From Alcanivorax sp. (GTDB lineage Bacteria > Pseudomonadota > Gammaproteobacteria > Pseudomonadales > Alcanivoracaceae), in contig SLJS01000086.1 of assembly GCA_007135015.1 (NCBI GenBank), positions 1 through 7,995 on the forward strand: 7,995 bases of DNA, read 5' to 3'. The notes under the pieces were generated by a model that worked only from the letters and a program-made list of their open reading frames with translations, searched no databases and was not told where the DNA came from. Shown here piece by piece: positions 1-5,803 of this stretch. Within the stretch, counting starts at the first letter, position 1. Each line of letters starts with the position of its first letter. The translations under genes and the position numbers were made by a program.

Positions 1-68
1 GCCGAAATATCCTGACACAAAGTTTCCGGAACACGCGCTTAGGCTTCCCGCCGGAGGCTGCTACTGTC
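1..68. other. Leader upstream of the first small ORF
   Basis: Non-coding as far as can be seen. A CTGACA hexamer at 12-17 resembles a -35 box, but no good -10 sits 16-18 bp downstream, so no promoter is called. A GGAGG at about 53-57 lies 11 nt before the ATG at 69. The 8-bp palindrome TTCCGGAA is at 24-31; the same octamer recurs at 5752-5759 in the ppc upstream region, possibly by chance. Confidence 0.3.
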
Positions 69-350
69 ATGGAAGGATTTCTCCCGGAGACAAGCATGCT
101 GCTCAAGTACCTCAATGATCTGGACCGGGCGGTGGAGCAGGCCCGGGCTTGTCCCGGAGTGGAGCAGTACAGTCGTTGCGCCGAATGCCTGTTTGTTCTG
201 GAGGACTATCTCCAGGGGCAGGTGGAACCGGTGCGGCGCCGGGCCGAGGAGATCATCGAGAAGCTCCTGCCCCGGGATTTCAATCGCTGGATGCTCCAGC
301 TCCAGGCTTCCCGGCAGCTGCCGGCCCTACAGGCCGCCGGATCGCTGTAG
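69..350 (+). CDS. Small hypothetical protein, 93 aa, with CxxC pair
   Basis: I do not recognise this protein. Codon use is strongly G/C-ending, like the neighbouring genes, which supports real coding. The product looks cytosolic and mostly helical, with many charged residues and no signal peptide or membrane segment. It has three cysteines, Cys28, Cys37 and Cys40, the last two forming a CAEC (CxxC) pair. The start is uncertain. ATG 69 has GGAGG 11 nt upstream. An in-frame ATG at 96 (84-aa product) has GGAG only 6 nt upstream, and the nine codons it would remove are less G/C-rich at the third position, so 96 may be the true start. Its last 24 nt overlap the 3' end of dinB on the opposite strand. 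Function cannot be inferred from context. Confidence 0.6.
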   Translation: MEGFLPETSMLLKYLNDLDRAVEQARACPGVEQYSRCAECLFVLEDYLQGQVEPVRRRAEEIIEKLLPRDFNRWMLQLQASRQLPALQAAGSL

Positions 351-1424
351 CGCCAGCGCCTGGCGGCGTTCTTCCGGAAACAGGTCCGGCTGTTCCGGCG
401 CGTCCATATCCCGTAATCGCACGCCAATTCCGAGCAGTCGCGCGGGCATCGCCCGTCTCTCCCAGAGATTCTCGAACAGCGCGGCAAACGCTTCCTCGCC
501 CGGTTGATGACCGGCCCCGTCGGTGGTGGCCAGCGCGAAGTCACTGTAGCGAACCTTGGCGGTCAGGCCGCTGACCAGATAGCTGTGCTCCAGCCGAGCC
601 AGCCTGCGCTGCAGCCGCTCCATCAGGTCCGGCAGGGCCGCCTGCCAGTGGGCGAGTCGGGGCAGGTCATGGTCGAAGGTCTTCTCCACACTCACCGACT
701 TGCGCCGTCGGCTGGTCTGCACCGGGCGGTCATCCTGGCCCCGGGCGAGCTGGTAGAGCCGCTCGCCGAAGCTGCCGAAGGTCTGGCTGAGCGCCAGCCG
801 GGACTGGCGCTGCAGATCCGCACAGGTTTGCACGCCCATGGCCTCGAGCTTTTCCGCGGTGACCCGGCCCACGCCGAAGACACGCTTGACGGGCAGTTGC
901 GCCACGAATTCCTGCACTCGCTCCGGCGGGATCACGCACAGGCCGTCGGGCTTGTCCCAGTCGCTGGCCACCTTGGCGAGGAACTTGTTGGGCGCCACGC
1001 CGGCGGAGACGGTGATACCCAGCTCCTGGTGTATTGCCCGGCGCAGGGCCGTCGCAATCCGGGTCGCACTATTGTCGCACTGCATGCTTTCGGTCACGTC
1101 CAGGTAGGCCTCGTCCAGGGACAGGGGCTCGATGCGGTCCGTATAGCGCCGCAGGATATGGTGAATCGCCCGGGAGACGGCGCGGTAGCGATCAAAGCGT
1201 GGCGGCAGGATGACCAGCTCCGGGCACAGGTACATGGCCCGGGCGGAGGGCAGTGCGGAGTGGATATCGAAATGCCGGGCTTCGTAGTTGCAGGCGGCGA
1301 TGACGCCACGCTTTCCCGGGTCACCGCCCACGGCCACCGGACGGCCCCGCAGGGCGGGGTTGTCCAGTACCTCGACCGCTGCATAGAAGCAGTCGCAGTC
1401 GATGTGGATGATCTTGCGGGTCAT
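327..1424 (-). CDS. dinB: DNA polymerase IV (Y-family translesion polymerase)
   Basis: Error-prone Y-family polymerase that extends primers past damaged template bases, recruited to stalled forks by the sliding clamp. The 365-aa length is near the family norm. The N-terminus IIHIDCDCFYAAVE carries metal-binding Asp9 and the expected steric-gate position, here Tyr14 (Phe13 in E. coli DinB). The second catalytic motif SLDEAYLDVTE gives Asp104 and Glu105. The palm continues through SAGVAPNKFLAKVASDWDKP, followed by helix-hairpin-helix residues around VFGVGRVTAEKL (182-193) and the little-finger domain (about 240-340). QPDLF (345-349) fits a beta-clamp binding motif, set about 16 residues before the C-terminus. 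The start is fixed by homology, although the ribosome site is weak (AGG, close to the ATG). The truncated cupin gene ends 10 nt upstream, so co-transcription and translational coupling are likely. No LexA-type CTG-N10-CAG box is visible between 1425 and 1706. Confidence 0.96.
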   Translation of the reverse strand: MTRKIIHIDCDCFYAAVEVLDNPALRGRPVAVGGDPGKRGVIAACNYEARHFDIHSALPSARAMYLCPELVILPPRFDRYRAVSRAIHHILRRYTDRIEPLSLDEAYLDVTESMQCDNSATRIATALRRAIHQELGITVSAGVAPNKFLAKVASDWDKPDGLCVIPPERVQEFVAQLPVKRVFGVGRVTAEKLEAMGVQTCADLQRQSRLALSQTFGSFGERLYQLARGQDDRPVQTSRRRKSVSVEKTFDHDLPRLAHWQAALPDLMERLQRRLARLEHSYLVSGLTAKVRYSDFALATTDGAGHQPGEEAFAALFENLWERRAMPARLLGIGVRLRDMDAPEQPDLFPEERRQALALQRSGGL

Positions 1425-1434
1425 GACCTGTGCA

Positions 1435-1665
1435 TCACTCGGCCTCGCCGAGTTTCATGCGCCCCCGTCCGGAGACAATGTGGTAGATTTCCCCGGATTC
1501 GCCGTGAGGTTCCGGCAGTTCGCTGGTGCGGGTGGTAACGCGGATTTCAGACAGCGACTGGCGGGCCGCGCTGCAAGCGGCGTAAGCGCCCGGATACAGC
1601 AGCTCGGGGATTTCCGGGCCGTCACGGGTGATATAGGGTTCAATATCATGGTACGGGTTCTTCAT
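1435..1665 (-). CDS. Truncated cupin-domain protein, 76 aa (probable remnant)
   Basis: The sequence from MKNPYHDIEPYITRDGPEI at the N-terminus to EIYHIVSGRGRMKLGE near the end matches the first half of a small single-domain cupin family, typically a little over 100 aa (remembered, not searched). Members have a metal-binding beta-barrel built from two motifs. Only motif 1 is present, and it is altered: aligning EPHGESGEIYH with the usual HxHxxSEEIYH puts Glu52 where the first metal histidine should be, while His54 and Glu59 remain. Motif 2 (PxGxxH region) is absent because the frame ends with TGA after residue 76 and dinB starts 10 nt later. The start has a good ribosome site, GGAG 6 nt upstream (1672-1675), so it is probably still translated. 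A folded metal cupin is unlikely. I read it as a 3'-deleted gene whose promoter and leader may now serve dinB. Confidence 0.65.
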   Translation of the reverse strand: MKNPYHDIEPYITRDGPEIPELLYPGAYAACSAARQSLSEIRVTTRTSELPEPHGESGEIYHIVSGRGRMKLGEAE

Positions 1666-1706
1666 CGCCGACTCCGGCCGTTCGTCTCGTTCATTATGGG
1701 GGAATC
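1666..1706. promoter_or_regulatory. Short divergent intergenic region (cupin-dinB / monooxygenase)
   Basis: These 41 nt separate two divergent genes and hold ribosome sites for both: GGAG on the minus strand (1672-1675) and GGGGGA on the plus strand (1698-1703, about 4 nt from the ATG). There is too little room for two full promoters here, so at least one promoter must extend into the neighbouring coding sequence. I could not identify convincing -35/-10 pairs or an operator. Confidence 0.35.
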
Positions 1707-3359
1707 ATGAGCGCTCTGCCCACGGAAACGCAGGTGCTGATCACCGGCGCCGGCCCCACCGGGCTGGTTCTGGGTATCGCGCTGCGGCAACAGGGCATCG
1801 AGTGCATGATCATCGACCGGCTGCCGTCGCCGCTGCCCTGGTCGCGCGCTCTGGGCCTGCATGCGCGCACCCTGGAGATCTTCGATGCGCTGGGTGTGCT
1901 CGGCGAAGTCGAGGAGCGCAGTCTGGTACAGAAGGGGGTCAACGTCCATGGCGAGGGCGGGCCGTTGTTCCGCCTGGACCTGACCACGCTGGACGCGCCC
2001 TTTCCCTGGGTGCTTTCCTGCCCCCAGGCAGCCGTGGAGGAAGTCCTGGCCGCCCGTTTCCGCGAGCTCGGAGGGCTGGTGGTGCGTGACTGCGAATTGC
2101 TGGATCTTGCTCAGGGCACCACCGGCGTGGAGGCAAAAGTGCGCTTTGCCGAGCGCGAAGAAAGCGTTCGCAGCCGGTTCCTGATCGGCTGTGATGGGGC
2201 CCGTTCGCGGGTCCGGGAGCTGCTGGGTTTCGGGTTCGAGGGTGCTCGTTATCCCGACCATTTTCTGCTGGCCGATCTCGATATCCACTGGGATCTGGAC
2301 CCGGAAAGTTCCCACGGCTTCCTGTTGTCCGCCGGGGCACTGATCGCGCTGCCCATGCCCGAGGGCTGGCGCCTGATCATCAATGAGCCCGCGGAGGAGG
2401 AACTGGCGCCGGAGCCGGAGCTGGAACCCTTTCGTCGGCGCCTGGCCCAGGCGCTGGGCGAGGTGCCCCCGCTGGGTGCGCCGCGCTGGCTGAGCCGTTT
2501 TTCCGTGCACCGGCGGCTCGCGGAGCATTACCGGCGCAACCGGGTACTGCTTGCCGGGGACGCCGCCCACATCCAGAGCCCGCTGGGGGCGCAGGGCATG
2601 AACACGGGCATCGGCGACGCCTTCAACCTGGGCTGGAAGCTGGCGTTGTACCTGGAAGGACGCGGCGACGGCCGGCTACTGGATACCTACGAACAGGAGC
2701 GCCGGCCCGTGGCCCGGCGCATGCTCTACAGCGTGGATCTGCTCTCGCGCAGCACCCTGGCGCGGAACCGGCCCTTCCGTTATATCCGCGATACGGTATT
2801 GCGGTTTGCGGGGCGGCGCCCGGAGACGGGCCGGCGGCTGCTGCGCCAGGCCAGTCAGCTTGACGTGCATTACCGGGCAACGCCCTTCACCGGCCAGGGC
2901 ATGGGCCTGAGCCCGCGCAGCCCCGGGCCCCACCCCGGTGATCGCATGCCGGATGCACGGCTGGATGCGGTGGGCCGGGATGAAACCGTGCGGCTGCAGC
3001 AATGGCTGCGGCGAGGGCGTTTCTGCCTGGTGGCCCAGCTCGGTGGCGAAGCGCGCGAGCATACCAACGTGCTGTCCATCCATGCCCTGGCCAATCGCCT
3101 GGGCCAGGATTTCAAAGGCGCGGTGGCCATGGAACTGGTCATCGCCGAGCAACTGCCCGGTGATTACCGGGGCCTGGGCGAGGAAGACTTCCCGGGTGTC
3201 GGCATCTGGCGGGACCTTCGGGGCGAATTTCGCGCGCGCTATGGCGAGCACGATCAGCTATGGCTGATGCGCCCGGATGGTCACCTTGCCTGGCGGGGGG
3301 CGCCGGCGGACGCCGACCGTCTGCTGGAGTGGCTGGAGAGCTGGCTGCGGCGCAGGTAG
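1707..3359 (+). CDS. FAD-dependent monooxygenase, aromatic hydroxylase (PheA/TfdB-like) type
   Basis: A 550-aa class A flavoprotein monooxygenase: NAD(P)H-reduced FAD activates oxygen to hydroxylate a substrate, typically a phenol or polyketide-like aromatic. The N-terminal Rossmann motif LITGAGPTGLVLG (11-23) binds ADP of FAD. The DG motif FLIGCDGARSRVRELLG (158-174, Asp163) fits the FAD/NAD(P)H site. The GD motif RVLLAGDAAH (279-288, Asp285), then QGMNTGIGDAFNLGWKLA (296-313), contacts the FAD pyrophosphate and ribose. The C-terminal part from GPHPGDRMPDARL (407-419) to LMRPDGHLAWRGA (520-532) resembles the thioredoxin-like third domain of the phenol hydroxylase/TfdB group. No signal peptide or membrane segment is seen, so it is probably cytosolic. 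It stands alone with no ring-cleavage or transport genes beside it, so the substrate is unknown. Its last 79 nt overlap the convergent protease gene. GGGGGA precedes the ATG. Confidence 0.9.
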   Translation: MSALPTETQVLITGAGPTGLVLGIALRQQGIECMIIDRLPSPLPWSRALGLHARTLEIFDALGVLGEVEERSLVQKGVNVHGEGGPLFRLDLTTLDAPFPWVLSCPQAAVEEVLAARFRELGGLVVRDCELLDLAQGTTGVEAKVRFAEREESVRSRFLIGCDGARSRVRELLGFGFEGARYPDHFLLADLDIHWDLDPESSHGFLLSAGALIALPMPEGWRLIINEPAEEELAPEPELEPFRRRLAQALGEVPPLGAPRWLSRFSVHRRLAEHYRRNRVLLAGDAAHIQSPLGAQGMNTGIGDAFNLGWKLALYLEGRGDGRLLDTYEQERRPVARRMLYSVDLLSRSTLARNRPFRYIRDTVLRFAGRRPETGRRLLRQASQLDVHYRATPFTGQGMGLSPRSPGPHPGDRMPDARLDAVGRDETVRLQQWLRRGRFCLVAQLGGEAREHTNVLSIHALANRLGQDFKGAVAMELVIAEQLPGDYRGLGEEDFPGVGIWRDLRGEFRARYGEHDQLWLMRPDGHLAWRGAPADADRLLEWLESWLRRR

Positions 3360-4678
3360 CCCAGCATGGCCAGCACCAGCAGGCCATGGTGGTTCAGGGA
3401 CAGGGGAAAGCTGTTGCTGTCCCGGTCTTTCAGCACGATCTTTTCCGGCTCCGGCTCGGGAACCTCCTCGACCAGCTGGATCTCATGATGCTGTTGCAGG
3501 TTTCCCCGGCGGTAATCCGGGTGCTCCGAAAAGGCCGTGGCGGAAAGGCTTGCCGCGGCCTCGCCGTCGCCGGTGTCGGTCAGCACCAGGTCAAAGGTGA
3601 ACGACTCCCCGGCTGCCAGGGCGGGGTCGTCGGCGCTGCATCGCCAGTCGCCGCCCTCCGGTTCGCAGTCCCAGTCCTCGCCCGGCAGTTCCAGTGACAG
3701 CCGGTCCGGCAGGGTCAGCACCAGCCCGCTGTCGGCAATCCCGTTGTGGGTACTGTCGTTGCGCAGTTTCAGCGGCAGGGAGAACTGGCTGTTGAGCTCG
3801 TAATAAATTGCGGCCTCCTCGAACGAGGGTCTCGCGTCCACCACCGGATGGCCCTGCGCGGCGGTGATCTCCTCGATCCAGTCGACGAAGTTGATCACGC
3901 GGGTGTAAATGCTGGGCCGGATCTCATCATTCTCCTGGAATCCGCAATCCGCCGTGCCGGCGCTTACCGCGCCGGTGATCCAGGGGTAGCCGGAGCGGGT
4001 GATGAAAAGCGGGCCGCCGCTGTCACCGGCGCAGGCGTCCTGACCGTACTCCTCATCTTCCGGAGGGTCCGGTTCCCAGGCGCAGATCATGTTTTCCGTG
4101 ACGGTGTTGCCGCCCCATTTCTGGTTGCAGCTCTGGTTGTCGATCCAGTCCAGGCGAACGTGCTGAAGCTCGTCGGAGCCTCCGGAGTCCGGGCCTGTCT
4201 CGCCCCAGCCAAGCAGTTCCAGGTTGTCGCTGGTGGTGATCTCCACTTCGTTGCGCTGCATGGCGGCGTCGGGGATGCTCACAGTATCCAGTGAAACCGG
4301 CTCGGCCAGCCGCAGCAGGGCAATGTCACTGTCCAGGGTGCTGCTATTGAAGTCAGGGTGGATGAAGAAGTCGCTGATATCATGACGGTCATCTTCCCCG
4401 TCGGAGAGTCGGGGCTGGTCGAGCATTACCTCCAGGGGGCCAGCGTCGCTCAGCTCATCCACGCAGTGGGCGGCGGTGATCAGCCAGTGGGGGGCGAGCA
4501 GGCTGGCCCCGCAGGTCTGGAAAAGCTCACCGTCTCGTTCTTCCAGCACGGCGGCCATCCAGGGAAACTCCGGCCCGGCGTCCTCGCCGCCGACCACAAG
4601 GGGCGTGAGCCCGGCCCGGGCGGGCAATCCCGCCGCAAGCAGGGCACAGAGCAGGATGGCTGAGCGGTATCGTGACAT
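3281..4678 (-). CDS. Secreted trypsin-like serine protease (S1 family) with C-terminal membrane tail
   Basis: Start at 4678 is chosen because MSRYRSAILLCALLAAGLPARA is then an N-terminal signal peptide (cleavage after Ala22); an in-frame ATG at 4711 would add 11 residues before it. Neither start has a clear ribosome site. The mature enzyme begins near VVGG (28-31). The catalytic triad is His71 (LITAAHC), Asp118 (DSDIALLRL) and Ser220 (DACAGDSGGPL). Asp214, six residues before the serine, predicts cleavage after Lys/Arg. Likely disulfides are Cys56-72, 184-199 and 216-245. Residues about 286-405 look like an Ig-like/DUF11-type beta domain with a WDC...WRC pair (Cys338, Cys347). A Pro/Glu-rich linker follows, then a hydrophobic stretch 424-441 ending YLRR (441-444). 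This order recalls GlyGly-CTERM (rhombosortase) proteases such as Vibrio VesB, but the Gly-Gly is missing and 21 residues follow the Arg pair. It lies 72 nt downstream of the membrane GGDEF-like gene. Confidence 0.88.
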   Translation of the reverse strand: MSRYRSAILLCALLAAGLPARAGLTPLVVGGEDAGPEFPWMAAVLEERDGELFQTCGASLLAPHWLITAAHCVDELSDAGPLEVMLDQPRLSDGEDDRHDISDFFIHPDFNSSTLDSDIALLRLAEPVSLDTVSIPDAAMQRNEVEITTSDNLELLGWGETGPDSGGSDELQHVRLDWIDNQSCNQKWGGNTVTENMICAWEPDPPEDEEYGQDACAGDSGGPLFITRSGYPWITGAVSAGTADCGFQENDEIRPSIYTRVINFVDWIEEITAAQGHPVVDARPSFEEAAIYYELNSQFSLPLKLRNDSTHNGIADSGLVLTLPDRLSLELPGEDWDCEPEGGDWRCSADDPALAAGESFTFDLVLTDTGDGEAAASLSATAFSEHPDYRRGNLQQHHEIQLVEEVPEPEPEKIVLKDRDSNSFPLSLNHHGLLVLAMLGYLRRSQLSSHSSRRSASAGAPRQAR

Positions 4679-4750
4679 CGAGTTGGTGCAATGCTGTGAT
4701 GGTCGGTCCATGATACGAGCGGCTTCGGAAAGCGTCCGTGAACCGGGACG
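4679..4750 (-). other. Spacer between GGDEF-like gene and protease gene
   Basis: Seventy-two nt between two genes on the same strand. A 5-bp inverted repeat (CGTCC at 4733-4737, GGACG at 4746-4750) lies just after the upstream stop codon but has no T-run, so I do not call a terminator. A minus-strand TATCAT (4710-4715) resembles a -10 box, without a good -35 partner. Co-transcription with the upstream gene and a separate promoter are both possible. Confidence 0.3.
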
Positions 4751-5704
4751 TCAATCCGACAGGCGGGAGGCGTGGACCAGCCAGTGGCCGTCGTGACTGC
4801 GCGCCCGGGCCAGGGTCCTGCGCAGATGATCCAGGATCCGCTCCAGGGCCATGTCCGGAGCATTCACCTGGAGCAGTGCCCCGCGCAGTCCCGGACAGTG
4901 CCGCTCCAGCTGGCTGAGCAGCCTCTCGGCATCTTCGCTGCGGGTGCAGGGCAGCAGGATCGCCAGGGTCTGTTCATCGAAGCGCGCGGCCACGTCGCTG
5001 CGCCGCAGGCGCTGGTTGATCCGGTCGGTGAGCGCCAGCAGTTCCGTTCTGCTGTCCACGCCCAGCAGGGCCACCGCCAGGTCGCCGGCGAGCCGGTCAT
5101 GCAGCGGCAGCAGCCAGCCGGCGGTGTGCACCAGCGCCTGCTGGCTGAGCAGTCCGGTTTCGGCATCCTGCCAGGTGGCCTCCTCCGCCATGCGGGCGAG
5201 TACCTGATTGCGGTAGAGCATCATGGCAAAGTACAGCAGGCACACGATCAGCGCGGCCAGCAGAAACAGGGTGGCCGCGTCGGGCGGCTGCTCCCAGTAC
5301 TCCAGGCGCAGCCACAGCGCCGGAATCACCAGCAGCGTGGCCGCGACCAGGGTGTAGAGAAAGCGGCGCAGGCCGTGAATCAGCCCGGCGCTGAGCACGG
5401 CCACGGCGATCAGCGCCAGCAACGGCGGTGGCGAGCCCGGGTCCAGCACCAGTAGCCCGGCCAGCGGGATCAGGTCCATTGCGGCGGCGGGTGCTTCGGT
5501 GCGCCGGGTGCCGGAACGGGCCAGCAGTGCCTGCATGCCGAGGTAGAGCACCAGGAAAAACCAGATGACAAGTCCCGGCAGGGGTTTGAACAGCTCCGGA
5601 TGACGGGCAAAGTAGAGAGTGACCAGCAACGCGAACAGCGCGCGGGTGGAAAACTGGAGCAGTTTCAGGCTGCGCTCCGATGCAATGGAACGAGGCAGAT
5701 TCAT
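4751..5704 (-). CDS. Six-helix membrane protein with degenerate GGDEF-like domain
   Basis: A 317-aa product starting at the ATG at 5704 (GGGGAG 11 nt upstream). The frame stays open far upstream, but there it runs antisense through ppc and is not coding. About six membrane helices lie at roughly 22-36, 42-62, 78-90, 94-112, 114-134 and 142-163, after a short basic N-terminus. A cytosolic domain (170-317) aligns with diguanylate cyclases: DAETGLLSQQAL (180-191) matches DxLTGLPNR, and LRRSDVAARFDEQTLAILLP (233-252) matches the region around the active site. The five GGDEF positions read DEQTL (243-247). The FKxINDxxGHxxGD metal/substrate stretch is missing, about 13 residues shorter than usual. 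It is therefore very unlikely to make cyclic-di-GMP. A regulatory or structural role as a membrane sensor is possible; the six-helix arrangement loosely recalls PilS-type sensors. The protease gene follows on the same strand. Confidence 0.75.
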   Translation of the reverse strand: MNLPRSIASERSLKLLQFSTRALFALLVTLYFARHPELFKPLPGLVIWFFLVLYLGMQALLARSGTRRTEAPAAAMDLIPLAGLLVLDPGSPPPLLALIAVAVLSAGLIHGLRRFLYTLVAATLLVIPALWLRLEYWEQPPDAATLFLLAALIVCLLYFAMMLYRNQVLARMAEEATWQDAETGLLSQQALVHTAGWLLPLHDRLAGDLAVALLGVDSRTELLALTDRINQRLRRSDVAARFDEQTLAILLPCTRSEDAERLLSQLERHCPGLRGALLQVNAPDMALERILDHLRRTLARARSHDGHWLVHASRLSD

Positions 5705-5744
5705 GGCGCGGACAACTCCCCGGGAAACCCGCTTATGGTGCGTG

Positions 5745-5769
5745 ATCTTCTTTCCGGAATAAAGAAGAT
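5745..5769. repeat. Perfect 9-bp inverted repeat, possible operator
   Basis: ATCTTCTTT (5745-5753) and AAAGAAGAT (5761-5769) are exact reverse complements separated by the 7-nt CCGGAAT. The A/T-rich arms in G/C-rich surroundings, midway between divergent genes, suit a binding site for a dimeric regulator. If transcribed, it could also fold into a hairpin. A terminator is unlikely, since no gene ends here. Confidence 0.5.
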
Positions 5770-5791
5770 TTCCGGTACACTCACCTGAAAA

Positions 5792-5796
5792 AAGGA
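5792..5796 (+). promoter_or_regulatory. Ribosome binding site deciding the ppc TTG start
   Basis: AAGGA ends 7 nt before TTG 5804, an ideal spacing. The nearby ATG at 5796 is in another frame and meets a stop after three codons. In the ppc frame a TGA at 5786 blocks any start further upstream, and the next in-frame ATG (5858) would remove 18 residues that match the E. coli N-terminus. Confidence 0.75.
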
Positions 5797-5803
5797 TGGA
5801 CAC

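Larger units (their letters stand above)
5705..5803. promoter_or_regulatory. Divergent intergenic region between GGDEF-like gene and ppc
   Basis: This 99-nt region must hold signals for both divergent genes. It is more A/T-rich in its centre than its surroundings. On the plus strand, TACACT (5776-5781) is a possible ppc -10 box (4 of 6 matches), but the -35 position has no good match. On the minus strand, CATAAG (5732-5737) is an equally weak -10 candidate. The centre is occupied by the inverted repeat at 5745-5769, which would sit near the -35 region of both candidates. TTTCCGG occurs twice (5751-5757 and 5769-5775), 18 bp apart. Confidence 0.4.

Noticed and set aside
504..1538. 344-codon plus-strand open frame across dinB
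   Set aside because: Antisense to an unmistakable dinB gene, with shadow-like composition and no recognisable motifs.
1662..2570. 302-codon minus-strand open frame across the monooxygenase
   Set aside because: Antisense shadow of the FAD monooxygenase, whose FAD-binding motifs are on the plus strand; no domain is seen in the antisense product.
3300..3420. Intrinsic terminator between the convergent monooxygenase and protease genes
   Set aside because: The coding regions overlap and I see no G/C-rich hairpin followed by a T-run on either strand.
4731..4750. Hairpin downstream of the GGDEF-like gene as a terminator
   Set aside because: Stem of only 5 bp with an 8-nt loop and no T-run.
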